From positions 1 to 64,000 of the forward strand of contig JBEKUX010000002.1 in NCBI GenBank assembly GCA_049514575.1: a stretch of 64,000 bases of DNA. The letters run 5' to 3'. This stretch comes from BOG-1184 sp049514575 (GTDB taxonomy: Bacteria > Fibrobacterota > Chitinivibrionia > Chitinivibrionales > Chitinispirillaceae). A model generated the notes under the pieces. The model was given only the letters and a program-made list of their open reading frames with translations, was not told the DNA's origin and did not search any database. The position numbers and the translations under genes were made by a program. Below, piece after piece: positions 1 through 8,037 of the stretch. How positions within the stretch are numbered: the stretch's first letter is position 1; the number at the start of each line of letters is the position of its first letter.

Positions 1-185
1 CCGATAATGTAATACTTCGCGTCGTCGCCGTTCGTGCTGATGTCGGGAGAAAATTCCGCGGCAAGAAAAATGAGCTGGATAACGACGAATATTTTCACCC
101 AGAATTCGGGAGAAAAGGCAAACGAACGCCGAACGGAGTGAGGCGGTACAGCAGCAGAAATGTTGCCTTTCGTATTTTTTAACAT
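1..185 (-). CDS. Partial membrane protein, probable GT39-type glycosyltransferase (N-terminus)
   Basis: Reading the minus strand from the ATG at 183-185 gives about 61 codons open to the window edge. The product starts MLKNTKGNISAAV, has a hydrophobic stretch (VKIFVVIQLIFLAAEF) and then DISTNGDDAKYYIIG. An acidic pair followed by a tyrosine just after the first membrane helix is typical of the first external loop of GT39/ArnT-like enzymes, which move sugars from polyprenyl-phosphate donors in the membrane. The family call is inference from a short fragment; a generic membrane protein is possible. It lies downstream of trpF on the same strand and is separated from it by a repeat element. Confidence 0.45.
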   Translation of the reverse strand, partial: MLKNTKGNISAAVPPHSVRRSFAFSPEFWVKIFVVIQLIFLAAEFSPDISTNGDDAKYYII

Positions 186-199
186 ATTAAATACATATT

Positions 200-463
200 C
201 TTTATCTAAAGGGTTTCGATTGGGTAGGGGGTGCCTGCCTGCCGAAGCCTCGGCGCAGGCAGGGGCACCGACCGCGCAGCTTTGAGCACCTTTTACCCCC
301 ACCCTCAAGTATTGTGCAATGAAAGAAACATCGGTGACTCTTGCCTGTCCATCTTTTATTGGTTTTCAACGACACATAAACTTGTGGGTGGGGGTACATA
401 AGAGCCCAGCGCTGCAATAATGGCGCCCACCCCACACCCTCCACAGGAGCCTTTAGCCAAAGA
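200..463 (-). repeat. Intergenic element, family A, full copy 1
   Basis: Read on the minus strand, this gap starts CTTTGGCTAAAGGCTCC, passes through GTGTGGGGTGGGCG and GGTAAAAGGTGCTCAAAGC, and ends TACCCAATCGAAACCCTTTAG. The same landmarks in the same order occur at 56214-56475 and 59135-59357. The two ends are imperfect inverted repeats of each other. It fills the gap between trpF and the next minus-strand gene; no coding potential was recognised. Confidence 0.75.
234..263. repeat. Nested GC-rich hairpin inside family A
   Basis: CCTGCCTGCC on one side pairs with GGCGCAGGCAGG on the other around GAAGCCTC. An almost identical hairpin lies at 56406-56435 inside another family A copy, but the copy at 59135-59357 lacks it, so it looks like a separate insertion or variable module. 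Confidence 0.65.
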
Positions 464-486
464 GAACTATTTATTGCCATTATTAT

Positions 487-1140
487 TTATAACTTAAACG
501 TCTCTGATCCCTTTTCCCCCCGCTCCCAGGCCCGCACGACCTGCACCGCGTCGCGCATCTTGCGGGGATTTTTAATGCCCGGCTTGATCTCCACGCCGCT
601 TGAAATGTCAATGCCGTAGGGTTGCACGGTCTCCAGGGCCTCTTCGAGGTTCGTGGGGTTGAGGCCGCCGGCCAGAATCACCCGGTCGTACTTGATGCAG
701 GCTTTGCGGGCGATGGACCAGTCGAAGACCTTGCCGGTGCCGCCGCGGCGGATGGATGACCATGTGTCAAGCAACAGTCCCGCAACACGGTATTGCTGGA
801 GAAGGGAAAGATCCGAAGCAGGCTCGATGGAAAAGGCCTTGATGACCGGCAGAGGCAGCTTGCTGCAGTACCGCGGTGATTCGGTGCCGTGGAGCTGTAT
901 CGTGTCGATGCCGGTGGCCCGGGCAACAGCGACGACCTTGTCCATCTCCTCGTCCACAAAAACGCCTACGCGCGAAACAAAGGGCGGCAGCTGCCTGATG
1001 ATAAGCGCGGCGTCTTCGGGCGCAATGTACCGCGGGCTCTTCGGGTAAAAAATAAAACCCAGAGCATCGACGCCGAGGCTTTCTGCCACCTTGGCGTCTT
1101 CGTAGCGGGTGATGCCGCAGATTTTTATTCTGACTGACAT
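487..1140 (-). CDS. trpF: Phosphoribosylanthranilate isomerase
   Basis: TrpF converts N-(5'-phosphoribosyl)anthranilate to CdRP, the third step of tryptophan synthesis, in the cytoplasm. The 217-residue product has the normal single TIM-barrel length. It opens with VRIKICGITR, which carries the catalytic cysteine (residue 8); the catalytic aspartate is in LLLDTWS (residue 125); the phosphate-binding strands GGLNP and DISSGVE are present near residues 158 and 178. It is the last of the trpE-G-x-C-F run on the minus strand, 74 bp after trpC, with a palindromic repeat in the gap. The start is a clean ATG. The identification is secure. Confidence 0.95.
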   Translation of the reverse strand: MSVRIKICGITRYEDAKVAESLGVDALGFIFYPKSPRYIAPEDAALIIRQLPPFVSRVGVFVDEEMDKVVAVARATGIDTIQLHGTESPRYCSKLPLPVIKAFSIEPASDLSLLQQYRVAGLLLDTWSSIRRGGTGKVFDWSIARKACIKYDRVILAGGLNPTNLEEALETVQPYGIDISSGVEIKPGIKNPRKMRDAVQVVRAWERGEKGSETFKL

Positions 1141-1176
1141 GATGATAAAATAATTCGGGCGTTACCCTCGCCTTCG

Positions 1177-1204
1177 GTAGAGACGCACGGCCGTGCATCT
1201 CTAC
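1177..1204. repeat. 28-bp palindrome, family B, copy 1 (trpC-trpF gap)
   Basis: The left arm is GTAGAGACGCACGG and the right arm its reverse complement, with one mismatch (GCATCT for GCGTCT). Perfect copies lie at 53568-53595, 54842-54869 and 60686-60713. Confidence 0.9.
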
Positions 1205-1214
1205 AAAAGATAAT

Positions 1215-1979
1215 TCACAATCGCAATTCTTTTATTACCCCCTCAACATTGTTCGCACGCATGAGCGATTCGCCGACAAGCAGGCCGCGGACGCCGGCAT
1301 CGCGGAGCATACTCGCGTCATTCCCGTTGAGGACGCCGCTCTCCGCGACAACTGCGACCTCTTTGGGAATACGTTTGATAAGCTGCACGGTAACGGCGAG
1401 GTCTGTCTTGAAAGTCATCAGGTCGCGGTTATTGATGCCGATTGCCGGAGGATCAAGCCGCATGACCTTGTCGAGTTGACGTAGCGAGTGAAGCTCAACG
1501 AATGGGTCGAGGTCGAGCTCAAGCGCGGCCTGGTAAAGATCAACGAGCTGCGCAGCGTCCAGCGCTTCCGCGATAAGAAGCATGGCGTCGGCGTTTATAT
1601 GCGCGGTCTCCCTAACCTGGAGCTGGTCGATGATGAAGTCTTTGCGCAGCACTGGAAGCGCGACAGTTTCCCTTACCGCCATTAGATAGTCGCTATGTCC
1701 CTGAAAAAAAATCTCGTCGGTTAAAACCGATATCGCGCTTGCGCCGCCCTGCTCATATCTTTTAGCGATTGCGACCGGGTCAAAGTCTTTGCGGATGACG
1801 CCTTGTGACGGTGACGCCTTCTTTACTTCGGCGATGATAGAAAGCTGTGGAAGTTTGTCGAGTGCCTTGAAAAACGGCCGCTTTGGCGAGGAGCGCTTTT
1901 GAAAAGAGCCTGAACGCTCGCGAAGACGTGAGAGCTCGGATTTTTTCTGGGTTAAAATATTTTCTAAAAATGTGGGCAT
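1215..1979 (-). CDS. trpC: Indole-3-glycerol phosphate synthase
   Basis: TrpC closes the indole ring, turning CdRP into indole-3-glycerol phosphate with loss of CO2 and water. The start chosen at 1979 gives 254 residues beginning MPTFLENILTQKKSEL, where family members begin. An in-frame ATG at 2027 would add 16 residues unlike the family and overlap the upstream gene. Visible motifs are IIAEVKKASPSQG (substrate lysine and phosphate loop), VLRKDFII, INNRDL and VAESGV. It follows the embedded glycosyltransferase gene and precedes trpF. No strong ribosome-binding site is visible at either start. Confidence 0.93.
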   Translation of the reverse strand: MPTFLENILTQKKSELSRLRERSGSFQKRSSPKRPFFKALDKLPQLSIIAEVKKASPSQGVIRKDFDPVAIAKRYEQGGASAISVLTDEIFFQGHSDYLMAVRETVALPVLRKDFIIDQLQVRETAHINADAMLLIAEALDAAQLVDLYQAALELDLDPFVELHSLRQLDKVMRLDPPAIGINNRDLMTFKTDLAVTVQLIKRIPKEVAVVAESGVLNGNDASMLRDAGVRGLLVGESLMRANNVEGVIKELRL

Positions 1980-2016
1980 GGTATCTATATAAAACCATTT
2001 CTTCCCGAAACGGCAA

Positions 2017-3282
2017 TCAATCTTCATTCCGTACAGGCATCGATGTTTTTAGTGGCGTGCAGGTTGGCGCGCAGGCCAATATCCAGCCCAGGAAAAACGG
2101 CAGAATCATGACTAGATATTTTTCCCACACGTTATACGCGCAGCTCATGACCGCGAAAAAGCACAGGGTTATAACTCCGCCGAAGAGAAGACTTGTTGAA
2201 CGCCAATTACCATCCCTGCGGGCGGCAACGGTAGCGGCAATCAGCCAGAATACCAGGCAGAGGGAAAGACTGAACAAAAGATAAAAAATGCAGTGTTCGA
2301 TAGAACTGTTTCCGCCCGTTATTGCTTTAACGGCCTTATGAAAAAATCCGACCGTATAGATATCAGTCTGCTTAACAATAAGCAGAGACGGTTGAACGGG
2401 AAATACCCAGTAAACAAGCCCGGTCACCAGAGCTGTTCCGAGGCGCTTCACGGAAACTATCTGCCGCCAGTAATAAATAATCGCCGGTGCAGTATAGACC
2501 GGCAGCATGGTCAGGTAGGTTATAAGGAACGTCGGGTGAAACCCCTGTTCCCGCTCCGGATTCCAGTGTGCCATGCCGTTGGGCGGAGCGATATCTCCCC
2601 AGTACAGGAAAAGGAGAACAGCAGGAATCAGGCTGAGCAGTGCCGCAAGGGGAACCAATGGCATGGCTGCGGAACGCCTGCTCCGGATCCAGACAATGAG
2701 CGCCCATACCGCAGCAGCCAACGGCCCGAAGATATTATACTGGCGGCACAGTATCGCACATGCCGCGGCCAGACAGAACAGCCACGGCCGCCGGTGAAGA
2801 GCGGCAAGCATAGCCAGCGATAAAAACATCAAGCCCGGCATGTCGCTGTAAACAAAAACCGACAATCCTATCACATAGGGATTCATCATGAAAAGGATAA
2901 TGCCGGCAAACGCCCGAGGATTACTTCCGGTCAGCGAACGAACTATGAGAAACAACGTACTGATCGTGATGCAGGCGCAGAACAGGGTAACAAGCCGGTA
3001 GACCCAGATATGGTCTCCGCAAACAATCCCGGCCAGCGCATAAAGCATATAGGACAGCGGCGGATGCATCTCGGCATAGGTCTTGACGGTATGAATAGAA
3101 AACGAAGCGACAAAGAGACGGACGGTTTCGATATAATGGGATTCATCGCCCCACGGCTCGCAGCGCAGAAATTTTGTTGCAATCACTATTCCGAGCAGAT
3201 AACATCCAACAATTCCGCTCAGGATAGGACCTGCCCGGTCGCGGGCCGCGTCATGAAGAACTGTGCCGAGAAGGCGCGCCAT
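2017..3282 (-). CDS. GT-C fold integral membrane glycosyltransferase inside the trp run
   Basis: This 421-residue polytopic protein has about ten hydrophobic segments. After the first helix comes CEPWGDESHYIETV, then YAEMHPPLSYMLYAL, the acidic-plus-HPPL pattern of GT39/GT-C sugar transferases that use lipid-linked donors. A further ILCRQYNIFG stretch recalls the RQ-N-I motif of Alg10-like enzymes. The substrate cannot be told. Its ATG overlaps the end of trpG by 32 bp and is preceded by AGGAACAAGGG; its end lies 37 bp before the trpC start. It therefore sits where trpD usually lies in E-G-D-C-F operons and has no obvious role in tryptophan synthesis. A nearby fragment at 1-185 may be related. 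Confidence 0.7.
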   Translation of the reverse strand: MARLLGTVLHDAARDRAGPILSGIVGCYLLGIVIATKFLRCEPWGDESHYIETVRLFVASFSIHTVKTYAEMHPPLSYMLYALAGIVCGDHIWVYRLVTLFCACITISTLFLIVRSLTGSNPRAFAGIILFMMNPYVIGLSVFVYSDMPGLMFLSLAMLAALHRRPWLFCLAAACAILCRQYNIFGPLAAAVWALIVWIRSRRSAAMPLVPLAALLSLIPAVLLFLYWGDIAPPNGMAHWNPEREQGFHPTFLITYLTMLPVYTAPAIIYYWRQIVSVKRLGTALVTGLVYWVFPVQPSLLIVKQTDIYTVGFFHKAVKAITGGNSSIEHCIFYLLFSLSLCLVFWLIAATVAARRDGNWRSTSLLFGGVITLCFFAVMSCAYNVWEKYLVMILPFFLGWILACAPTCTPLKTSMPVRNED

Positions 3283-3865
3283 GAATACCCTTGTTCCTGC
3301 TGAGTTCCAGAAAATTCCTTAACAGTTTTTTCCCGCCTTCGGTCAAGATCGCCTCCGGATGAAACTGCACGCCGATAATCGGGTACGCTTTGTGCCTGAC
3401 GCCCATGATGAGTCCGTCGTCGGTTTCGCTCGTGATCTCAAGGCAATCCGGACAGCTTGACCGTTCGATGATCAGGCTGTGGTACCGTGTTGCGTTGAAA
3501 GGATTCGGCATATCTTTATAGATACCGGTTCCTTTGTGATGAATTTGGGATATTTTGCCGTGCATGAGATACGGAGCACGTATTATCCTGCCGCCGAAAG
3601 CGAAGCCTATTGACTGGTGGCCAAGGCACACGCCTAAAAGGGGAATTTCCGGTCCGAGCGTTTTCACGACGTCGACCGAGATTCCGGCCTCTCTCGGCGT
3701 GCAGGGCCCCGGCGAGATCACTATATACGCTGGTTTCTGCGCGACGACCTCCGAAACCGTGACCGCATCGTTGCGGAACACCCTGATCCCGCCCGTGTAG
3801 AGCTCTCCCAGGTACTGGACGAGGTTATAGGTGAACGAATCGTAATTGTCAATAACGATCAGCAT
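3251..3865 (-). CDS. trpG: Anthranilate synthase component II (glutamine amidotransferase)
   Basis: TrpG releases ammonia from glutamine and passes it to TrpE. From the ATG at 3865 the product is 204 residues and starts MLIVIDNYDSFTYNLVQYLG, the standard TrpG beginning; a longer frame upstream runs into trpE and is rejected. The class I amidotransferase triad is visible: Cys80 in LLGVCLGHQSIG, His169 and Glu171 in GVQFHPEA. SPGPCTP forms the oxyanion region. It begins 4 bp after the trpE stop and its tail overlaps the glycosyltransferase start, so co-translation is likely. The same family can serve folate synthesis (PabA), but the position after trpE favours tryptophan. Confidence 0.93.
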   Translation of the reverse strand: MLIVIDNYDSFTYNLVQYLGELYTGGIRVFRNDAVTVSEVVAQKPAYIVISPGPCTPREAGISVDVVKTLGPEIPLLGVCLGHQSIGFAFGGRIIRAPYLMHGKISQIHHKGTGIYKDMPNPFNATRYHSLIIERSSCPDCLEITSETDDGLIMGVRHKAYPIIGVQFHPEAILTEGGKKLLRNFLELSRNKGIHGAPSRHSSS

Positions 3866-3869
3866 ACGC

Positions 3870-5366
3870 TTATTTCCCCGCGATCTCAGCTGCGCTTCGT
3901 ATGGCGGCAAAGAGTGCGCCCGCCTTGTGCAGGGTCTCCTGGTATTCGCGCTTCGGGTCGGAATCGGCAACGATTCCCGCTCCGGACTGGATGATGACGG
4001 TGCCATCGCGGTAAATAATGGTGCGGATCACGATGCAGGTATCCATGGTGCCGCTCCAGTCGATATAGCCGAGCGCGCCGCCGTAAATGCCCCGCTTGAC
4101 CGGTTCGAGCTCGTCAATGATCTGCATGGCCCGTATCTTGGGCGCGCCGGAAAGCGTCCCGGCCGGAAAGCAGGAAAAGAGCGCTTCAAAGGCGTCCTTT
4201 CCTTCGGCGAGCTCGCCGTGCACATTGCTCACGATATGGATCACGTGAGAATATTTTTCGATATGCATCATCTCGTCCACCCGCACCGAGCCGGTGCGGG
4301 AGACCCTTCCCACGTCGTTGCGGCCGAGATCAACGAGCATGATGTGCTCGGCCCGCTCCTTGGGATCGGCAAGAAGCTCGTCCACGAGCCTATCGTCCTC
4401 GGCAGCGGTCGCGCCCCGGGGACGCGTGCCGGCGATGGGCCGCATCTCGATGTGCCCGTTTTCCACCCTAACCAGCATCTCCGGCGAAGCACCGATGACC
4501 GAGGTGCCGTCGATCGCGAGATAATACATATAGGGAGACGGATTGACCACCCGGAGAATGCGGTACAGGTCGAACGGGTCGGCCTCGACCCCGACCGTGA
4601 ACCGCTGCGACGGCACTACCTGGAAGACGTCGCCGGCGCGGATATAGTCACGGCATTTCTCGATTGCGGCCTCGAACTCCTCCTGCCTGAAGTTCGATAC
4701 CGGCTCCGTCTTCTGGCGTACGGAAATATGCGTAGCCTGCAGCCTAACCGCCATGCGGTCTTCCATGGTGCCAAGCCGGTGGAGCGCATCCTTGTAGGCG
4801 CTTTCCTCGCTGTCGTCGCCTTCGAGGAACATGTTCGCGACAAGGAGCAGCCGGTGTTCTCTATTGTCAAAAGCGATCACGTCCCGGTAGAACCCGAAAA
4901 AAATGTCGTCTGCAGGGTCGTCTTTGGGGTTTTTGTCCGGAATGGCCTCGCGCAGCCGGACCGCATCGTAGGAAAAATAGCCGACCGCGCCGCCGCTGAA
5001 ACGGGGGATACCCGGCACGGCAACGGGCCGGTACTCTGACAGAAGCGCGCGCAGCGCGCCGACCGGATCTCCTGTTCCCGAGGTCGTGGCCGAGGACGCG
5101 TCCGAGGCCTTTTCCCCGCCCTCGACCGTCCAGGAAGAACCGCGGCAGGTGAAGGTCTTGAACGGCGCACCGCCCAGAAACGAATAGCGGGCAACCGTGT
5201 CCTGGCCCTCTACGCTTTCGAGGAGGAAACCGTATCTCTCTTTACGGAAGAGTTTCATCCACACCGAGACGGGCGTTTCGGTGTCGGCAAGTACCGTTTT
5301 ACAAACAGGTAGTACATTCCCCTGACCCGCGAGTTTTTTAACTTCTTCCAGCGACGGAAAGATCAT
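3870..5366 (-). CDS. trpE: Anthranilate synthase component I
   Basis: TrpE converts chorismate and ammonia to anthranilate, the committed step. The 498-residue length is normal. The N-terminal regulatory part carries LLES at residues 48-51, the motif that binds tryptophan for feedback inhibition in known TrpE enzymes, so allosteric control is likely retained. The C-terminal chorismate domain shows PIAGTRPRG, DLGRNDVGRVS, GTLSGAPKIRAM and GGALGYIDWSG. It heads the minus-strand run. The upstream 340 bp hold repeats and no recognised leader peptide or attenuator. Confidence 0.94.
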   Translation of the reverse strand: MIFPSLEEVKKLAGQGNVLPVCKTVLADTETPVSVWMKLFRKERYGFLLESVEGQDTVARYSFLGGAPFKTFTCRGSSWTVEGGEKASDASSATTSGTGDPVGALRALLSEYRPVAVPGIPRFSGGAVGYFSYDAVRLREAIPDKNPKDDPADDIFFGFYRDVIAFDNREHRLLLVANMFLEGDDSEESAYKDALHRLGTMEDRMAVRLQATHISVRQKTEPVSNFRQEEFEAAIEKCRDYIRAGDVFQVVPSQRFTVGVEADPFDLYRILRVVNPSPYMYYLAIDGTSVIGASPEMLVRVENGHIEMRPIAGTRPRGATAAEDDRLVDELLADPKERAEHIMLVDLGRNDVGRVSRTGSVRVDEMMHIEKYSHVIHIVSNVHGELAEGKDAFEALFSCFPAGTLSGAPKIRAMQIIDELEPVKRGIYGGALGYIDWSGTMDTCIVIRTIIYRDGTVIIQSGAGIVADSDPKREYQETLHKAGALFAAIRSAAEIAGK

Positions 5367-5435
5367 GTGTCGTCCTATGTTTTACCAAAGGCCATTTCCA
5401 AAAAAAATATTTTATATGCTTACAACTCTGCTCAT

Positions 5436-5690
5436 ACGGAGGGTGGCGGGTGTTTAAAATTTTATTTGTATTTATTCCGCGCCGTACCCTTCTTTCCAGA
5501 GTCTTTTGATGACAAATAACAACAATTCAATATTAAAAACCATTCCATCCGATTTCGTAGGGGCGGGGTTATCCCGCCCTGTTTTTTTATATGATAATTC
5601 CCCTTGGGCGCGGCAACCGCGCCCCTACAAAATTGTTTTAGAGAATATGTTTTTTAAAGAACCCTCCGCAGGAGCCTTCAGCCCCTAAAA
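5436..5690 (-). repeat. Degraded family A element upstream of trpE
   Basis: The minus strand from 5690 reads GGGGCTGAAGGCTCC then TGCGGAGGGTT, matching the family A 5' end. The far edge at 5436-5452 carries CGGAGGGTGGCGGGTG in the opposite orientation, matching the terminal hairpin flank. The conserved middle is not recognisable and another palindrome (5557-5628) sits inside. Apart from these repeats, the gap 5367-5705 shows no gene. Confidence 0.5.
5557..5628. repeat. Inverted repeat, GTAGGGGCG type
   Basis: The left end is GTAGGGGCGGGGTTATCCC and the right end GGGCGCGGCAACCGCGCCCC plus TAC, so the outer GTAGGGGCG and CGCCCCTAC are perfect inverted repeats, each with its own small internal palindrome. 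A shorter relative lies at 53534-53557. Confidence 0.7.
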
Positions 5691-5705
5691 AATATCTTAC
5701 TCTAT

Positions 5706-6002
5706 TTATCGGTACCACCTGAACAGGTACAGACTCACGACCAGGCCGATAAGCGACAGCAGGCTGAATTTAATCTGAAACCCGATCTGGAACTTGATCG
5801 CGGAAAGGTCGATGAGAAGCGGCTTGTTGTTGACAAAATCACCGATACCCAGGGGAATGGCGTGAGTGAAAAAGGTTTTCACGACGTTGGCGCCGCCCGG
5901 AATTATCGCAACAAAGCTGTTCAGAAACGAGCCGATAATGATACCCATGATAATAGTGACGATCAGCGCCGACAGCGACCGTTCCTTGAGAAGACCCGCC
6001 AT
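5706..6002 (-). CDS. DUF4321 family small membrane protein
   Basis: The 98-residue protein has an N-terminal membrane helix (ALIVTIIMGIIIGSFLNSFVAII) and a C-terminal one (LLSLIGLVVSLYLF) with a short loop between. The GSFL after the first helix and overall layout match the DUF4321 family, whose function is unknown. The ATG is preceded by GGGAGG at good spacing. It lies 71 bp after the HtrA-type protease gene on the same strand, so the two may be co-transcribed. It probably sits in the inner membrane. Confidence 0.7.
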   Translation of the reverse strand: MAGLLKERSLSALIVTIIMGIIIGSFLNSFVAIIPGGANVVKTFFTHAIPLGIGDFVNNKPLLIDLSAIKFQIGFQIKFSLLSLIGLVVSLYLFRWYR

Positions 6003-6073
6003 ACTGCCTCCCTTTCTTTCCCGTGCGTTTTCCGGTACGAAATATACAAAAGATACTTTTTGCCGCCGACGTA

Positions 6074-7303
6074 TTATCGCGAAGGCGTTTCCTTGAGAAT
6101 GAGCGGCAGCGTCTGGTGATTACCGCTGCGGATAATGTCCATGTGCACCGTATCGCCGACAAAGTAGTCCAGGAAAAAACCGTCGATATCCGCATGCGAC
6201 TCAATGCGGCGGCTTCCGAGCCGGCTGATGATGTCGCCGGTTTTCACGCCCGCGGCTTCACCGGGGCTTTTATGCTCCACACTCGCAATGACCACGCCTT
6301 CGTCCCGGGCAGTCCCGAAAGCGCGCGCAAGGGAACGATCGAGGTTCTGCACCGCGATGCCGGTCCACACGTCGCGGCGGCGGCCGTATCTGATGATCTC
6401 GTCGGCGACCCGGCGCGCCCGGTTGATGGGAATGGCGAACCCGATACCGATCGACCCTTTGTTGTTCGTAGATCCGGTAAAGATAAACGTGTTGATGCCG
6501 ATCACTTCGCCCGCAGCGTTGACAAGCGGGCCTCCGGAGTTGCCGGGGTTGATGGCCGCGTCGGTCTGCAGCATGCCCTGATAGTACACTCCTTCGGCGG
6601 GAGCGAAATTCCGGTTCAGGGCGCTCACCACGCCCACGGTCACGGTCGGATGGGCATCATTGATGAAGTTGAGGAACGGGTTGCCGATGGCAATGGCCCA
6701 CTCGCCGATCATGGAGTTGTCGGAGTCGCCGAACTTGACCGATCTGAAGTCCCCATCGTTTACCGACACCACTGCGATGTCGGATCGCTCGTCGGCGCCA
6801 ACGATTTTTCCTTCAATGCGGCGGCCGTCGGAAAAACTGACGTACAGCTTTGCCGCGTTCTGTATTACGTGGTAGTTGGTCAGGATCATGCCGTCGCCCC
6901 TGATGATAAATCCTGAACCGATGCTCTCGACCTGGCGGTAGCGGGGCAGGAGGTCCGGGCCGAAAAAGAAATCGAAAAAGTCGTCGGTATAATAGGGATT
7001 CCTGACCACCTGAATCTGCGTGACCACGATACCGACCACGCAGGGAGCCACCGCCCGGGTGGCGCGGACAAGCGCATTGTCGCGCGACGACGACAGCGCA
7101 TCGGCCGGCGTCCTGTCGCGGCCGTACGCTACATCGGCTGCCATACCGGTTCCGACAGGCTTTTCCCCCCATTTAAAAAGAGAAAAACCCGTATCAACGC
7201 CGTAAATCGACCGGATCCACTCGCCGCCGACGATGAGCCCGGCGGTCGCGCCGAGCGCGAGCAGCAGCGCATAAAAACCCGATTGTGCCGTCCAGTGTTT
7301 CAT
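6074..7303 (-). CDS. HtrA/DegP-type periplasmic serine protease with PDZ domain
   Basis: This 409-residue trypsin-like (S1C) protease probably degrades or refolds damaged envelope proteins. An N-terminal hydrophobic segment (residues 10-27) would anchor it to the inner membrane facing the periplasm. The catalytic triad is complete: His145 in LTNYHVI, Asp175 in RSDIAVV and Ser256 in NPGNSGGPL. One PDZ domain follows at roughly residues 305-405, so it resembles DegS/HhoA in having a single PDZ rather than two. The ATG overlaps the truA stop by one base, which suggests translational coupling to the truA-holA-waaA run upstream. Confidence 0.9.
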   Translation of the reverse strand: MKHWTAQSGFYALLLALGATAGLIVGGEWIRSIYGVDTGFSLFKWGEKPVGTGMAADVAYGRDRTPADALSSSRDNALVRATRAVAPCVVGIVVTQIQVVRNPYYTDDFFDFFFGPDLLPRYRQVESIGSGFIIRGDGMILTNYHVIQNAAKLYVSFSDGRRIEGKIVGADERSDIAVVSVNDGDFRSVKFGDSDNSMIGEWAIAIGNPFLNFINDAHPTVTVGVVSALNRNFAPAEGVYYQGMLQTDAAINPGNSGGPLVNAAGEVIGINTFIFTGSTNNKGSIGIGFAIPINRARRVADEIIRYGRRRDVWTGIAVQNLDRSLARAFGTARDEGVVIASVEHKSPGEAAGVKTGDIISRLGSRRIESHADIDGFFLDYFVGDTVHMDIIRSGNHQTLPLILKETPSR

Positions 7304-8037
7304 TAATCAACTCCTTCATAGAAAACATTGTCGAGGACCAGGCCGCAGGCCGGTGCGGTCATGCCGGCACGCCGCCGGTCCCTGCTTGCCAGAATGTCGG
7401 CGAGCGAATCGGTGATGTGCCCTCTTCCGATGTCAACAAGCGTGCCGATAAGCGACCGCACCATCGTATAGACAAACCGGTCCGCTTCGATGGTAAAGAC
7501 TTTCAGGTCGCCTTCGCTCGTCAGCCCGGCATCCGTCACGGTACAGCGCGCGTGCCGCGCCGCGCTGCCGGTCGCGCAGAACGTACTGAAATCGTGCGTC
7601 CCGCGCAGGGCCCTTAGGCTATCTTCCAAGCGCTTCCAGTCCACCTCGTAAAATACCATCCACACACGCTTGAAGAGAAGCGGACGCTTGCGGGTGCACA
7701 TACAGTAGCGGTACCGCCGCGAAAGCGCCGAAAAACGCGCGTGGAAGTTTTTATCGACCTGCTGCAGATGGTAGATGGCGATATCCGGCGGCAGCAGCGC
7801 ATTGACCGACAGTTCGCTTTCTCGTATGTTAATTTCGGCGTCAAGGTCGACGTGAGCGCCCTGGGCGCGCGCATGGACCCCGGCATCGGTGCGGCCGGCG
7901 CCGGTGATGCTGCATGGTTTCCGGGTGACAATAGCAAACGCCCGTTCCAGCGCCTCCTGGACGCTCGGCGCATTGTGCTGGCGCTGCCATCCGCCGTAAC
8001 CGGTCCCGTCGTATTCCACCCGGAAAAAGTATCTCAT
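7303..8037 (-). CDS. truA: tRNA pseudouridine synthase A
   Basis: TruA makes pseudouridine at positions 38-40 of the tRNA anticodon arm. The 244-residue length is normal. The catalytic aspartate is residue 51 in GAGRTDAGVHA, the family signature; the N-terminal YDGTGYGGWQRQ and the C-terminal FVYTMVRSLIGTLVDIGRG also match. Its start overlaps the holA stop by 4 bp, and it is followed by the HtrA-type protease gene with a one-base overlap. Confidence 0.95.
   Translation of the reverse strand: MRYFFRVEYDGTGYGGWQRQHNAPSVQEALERAFAIVTRKPCSITGAGRTDAGVHARAQGAHVDLDAEINIRESELSVNALLPPDIAIYHLQQVDKNFHARFSALSRRYRYCMCTRKRPLLFKRVWMVFYEVDWKRLEDSLRALRGTHDFSTFCATGSAARHARCTVTDAGLTSEGDLKVFTIEADRFVYTMVRSLIGTLVDIGRGHITDSLADILASRDRRRAGMTAPACGLVLDNVFYEGVD

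Noticed and set aside
202..480. 92-codon frame downstream of trpF
   Set aside because: It lies entirely inside the family A repeat and is not conserved between copies.
3846..5039. Long plus-strand open frame opposite trpE
   Set aside because: It is antisense to a secure trpE, has no family resemblance and results from the GC-rich codon pattern of trpE.
5367..5435. trp attenuator or leader peptide upstream of trpE
   Set aside because: No Trp-codon run with alternative stems or T-box features was found.
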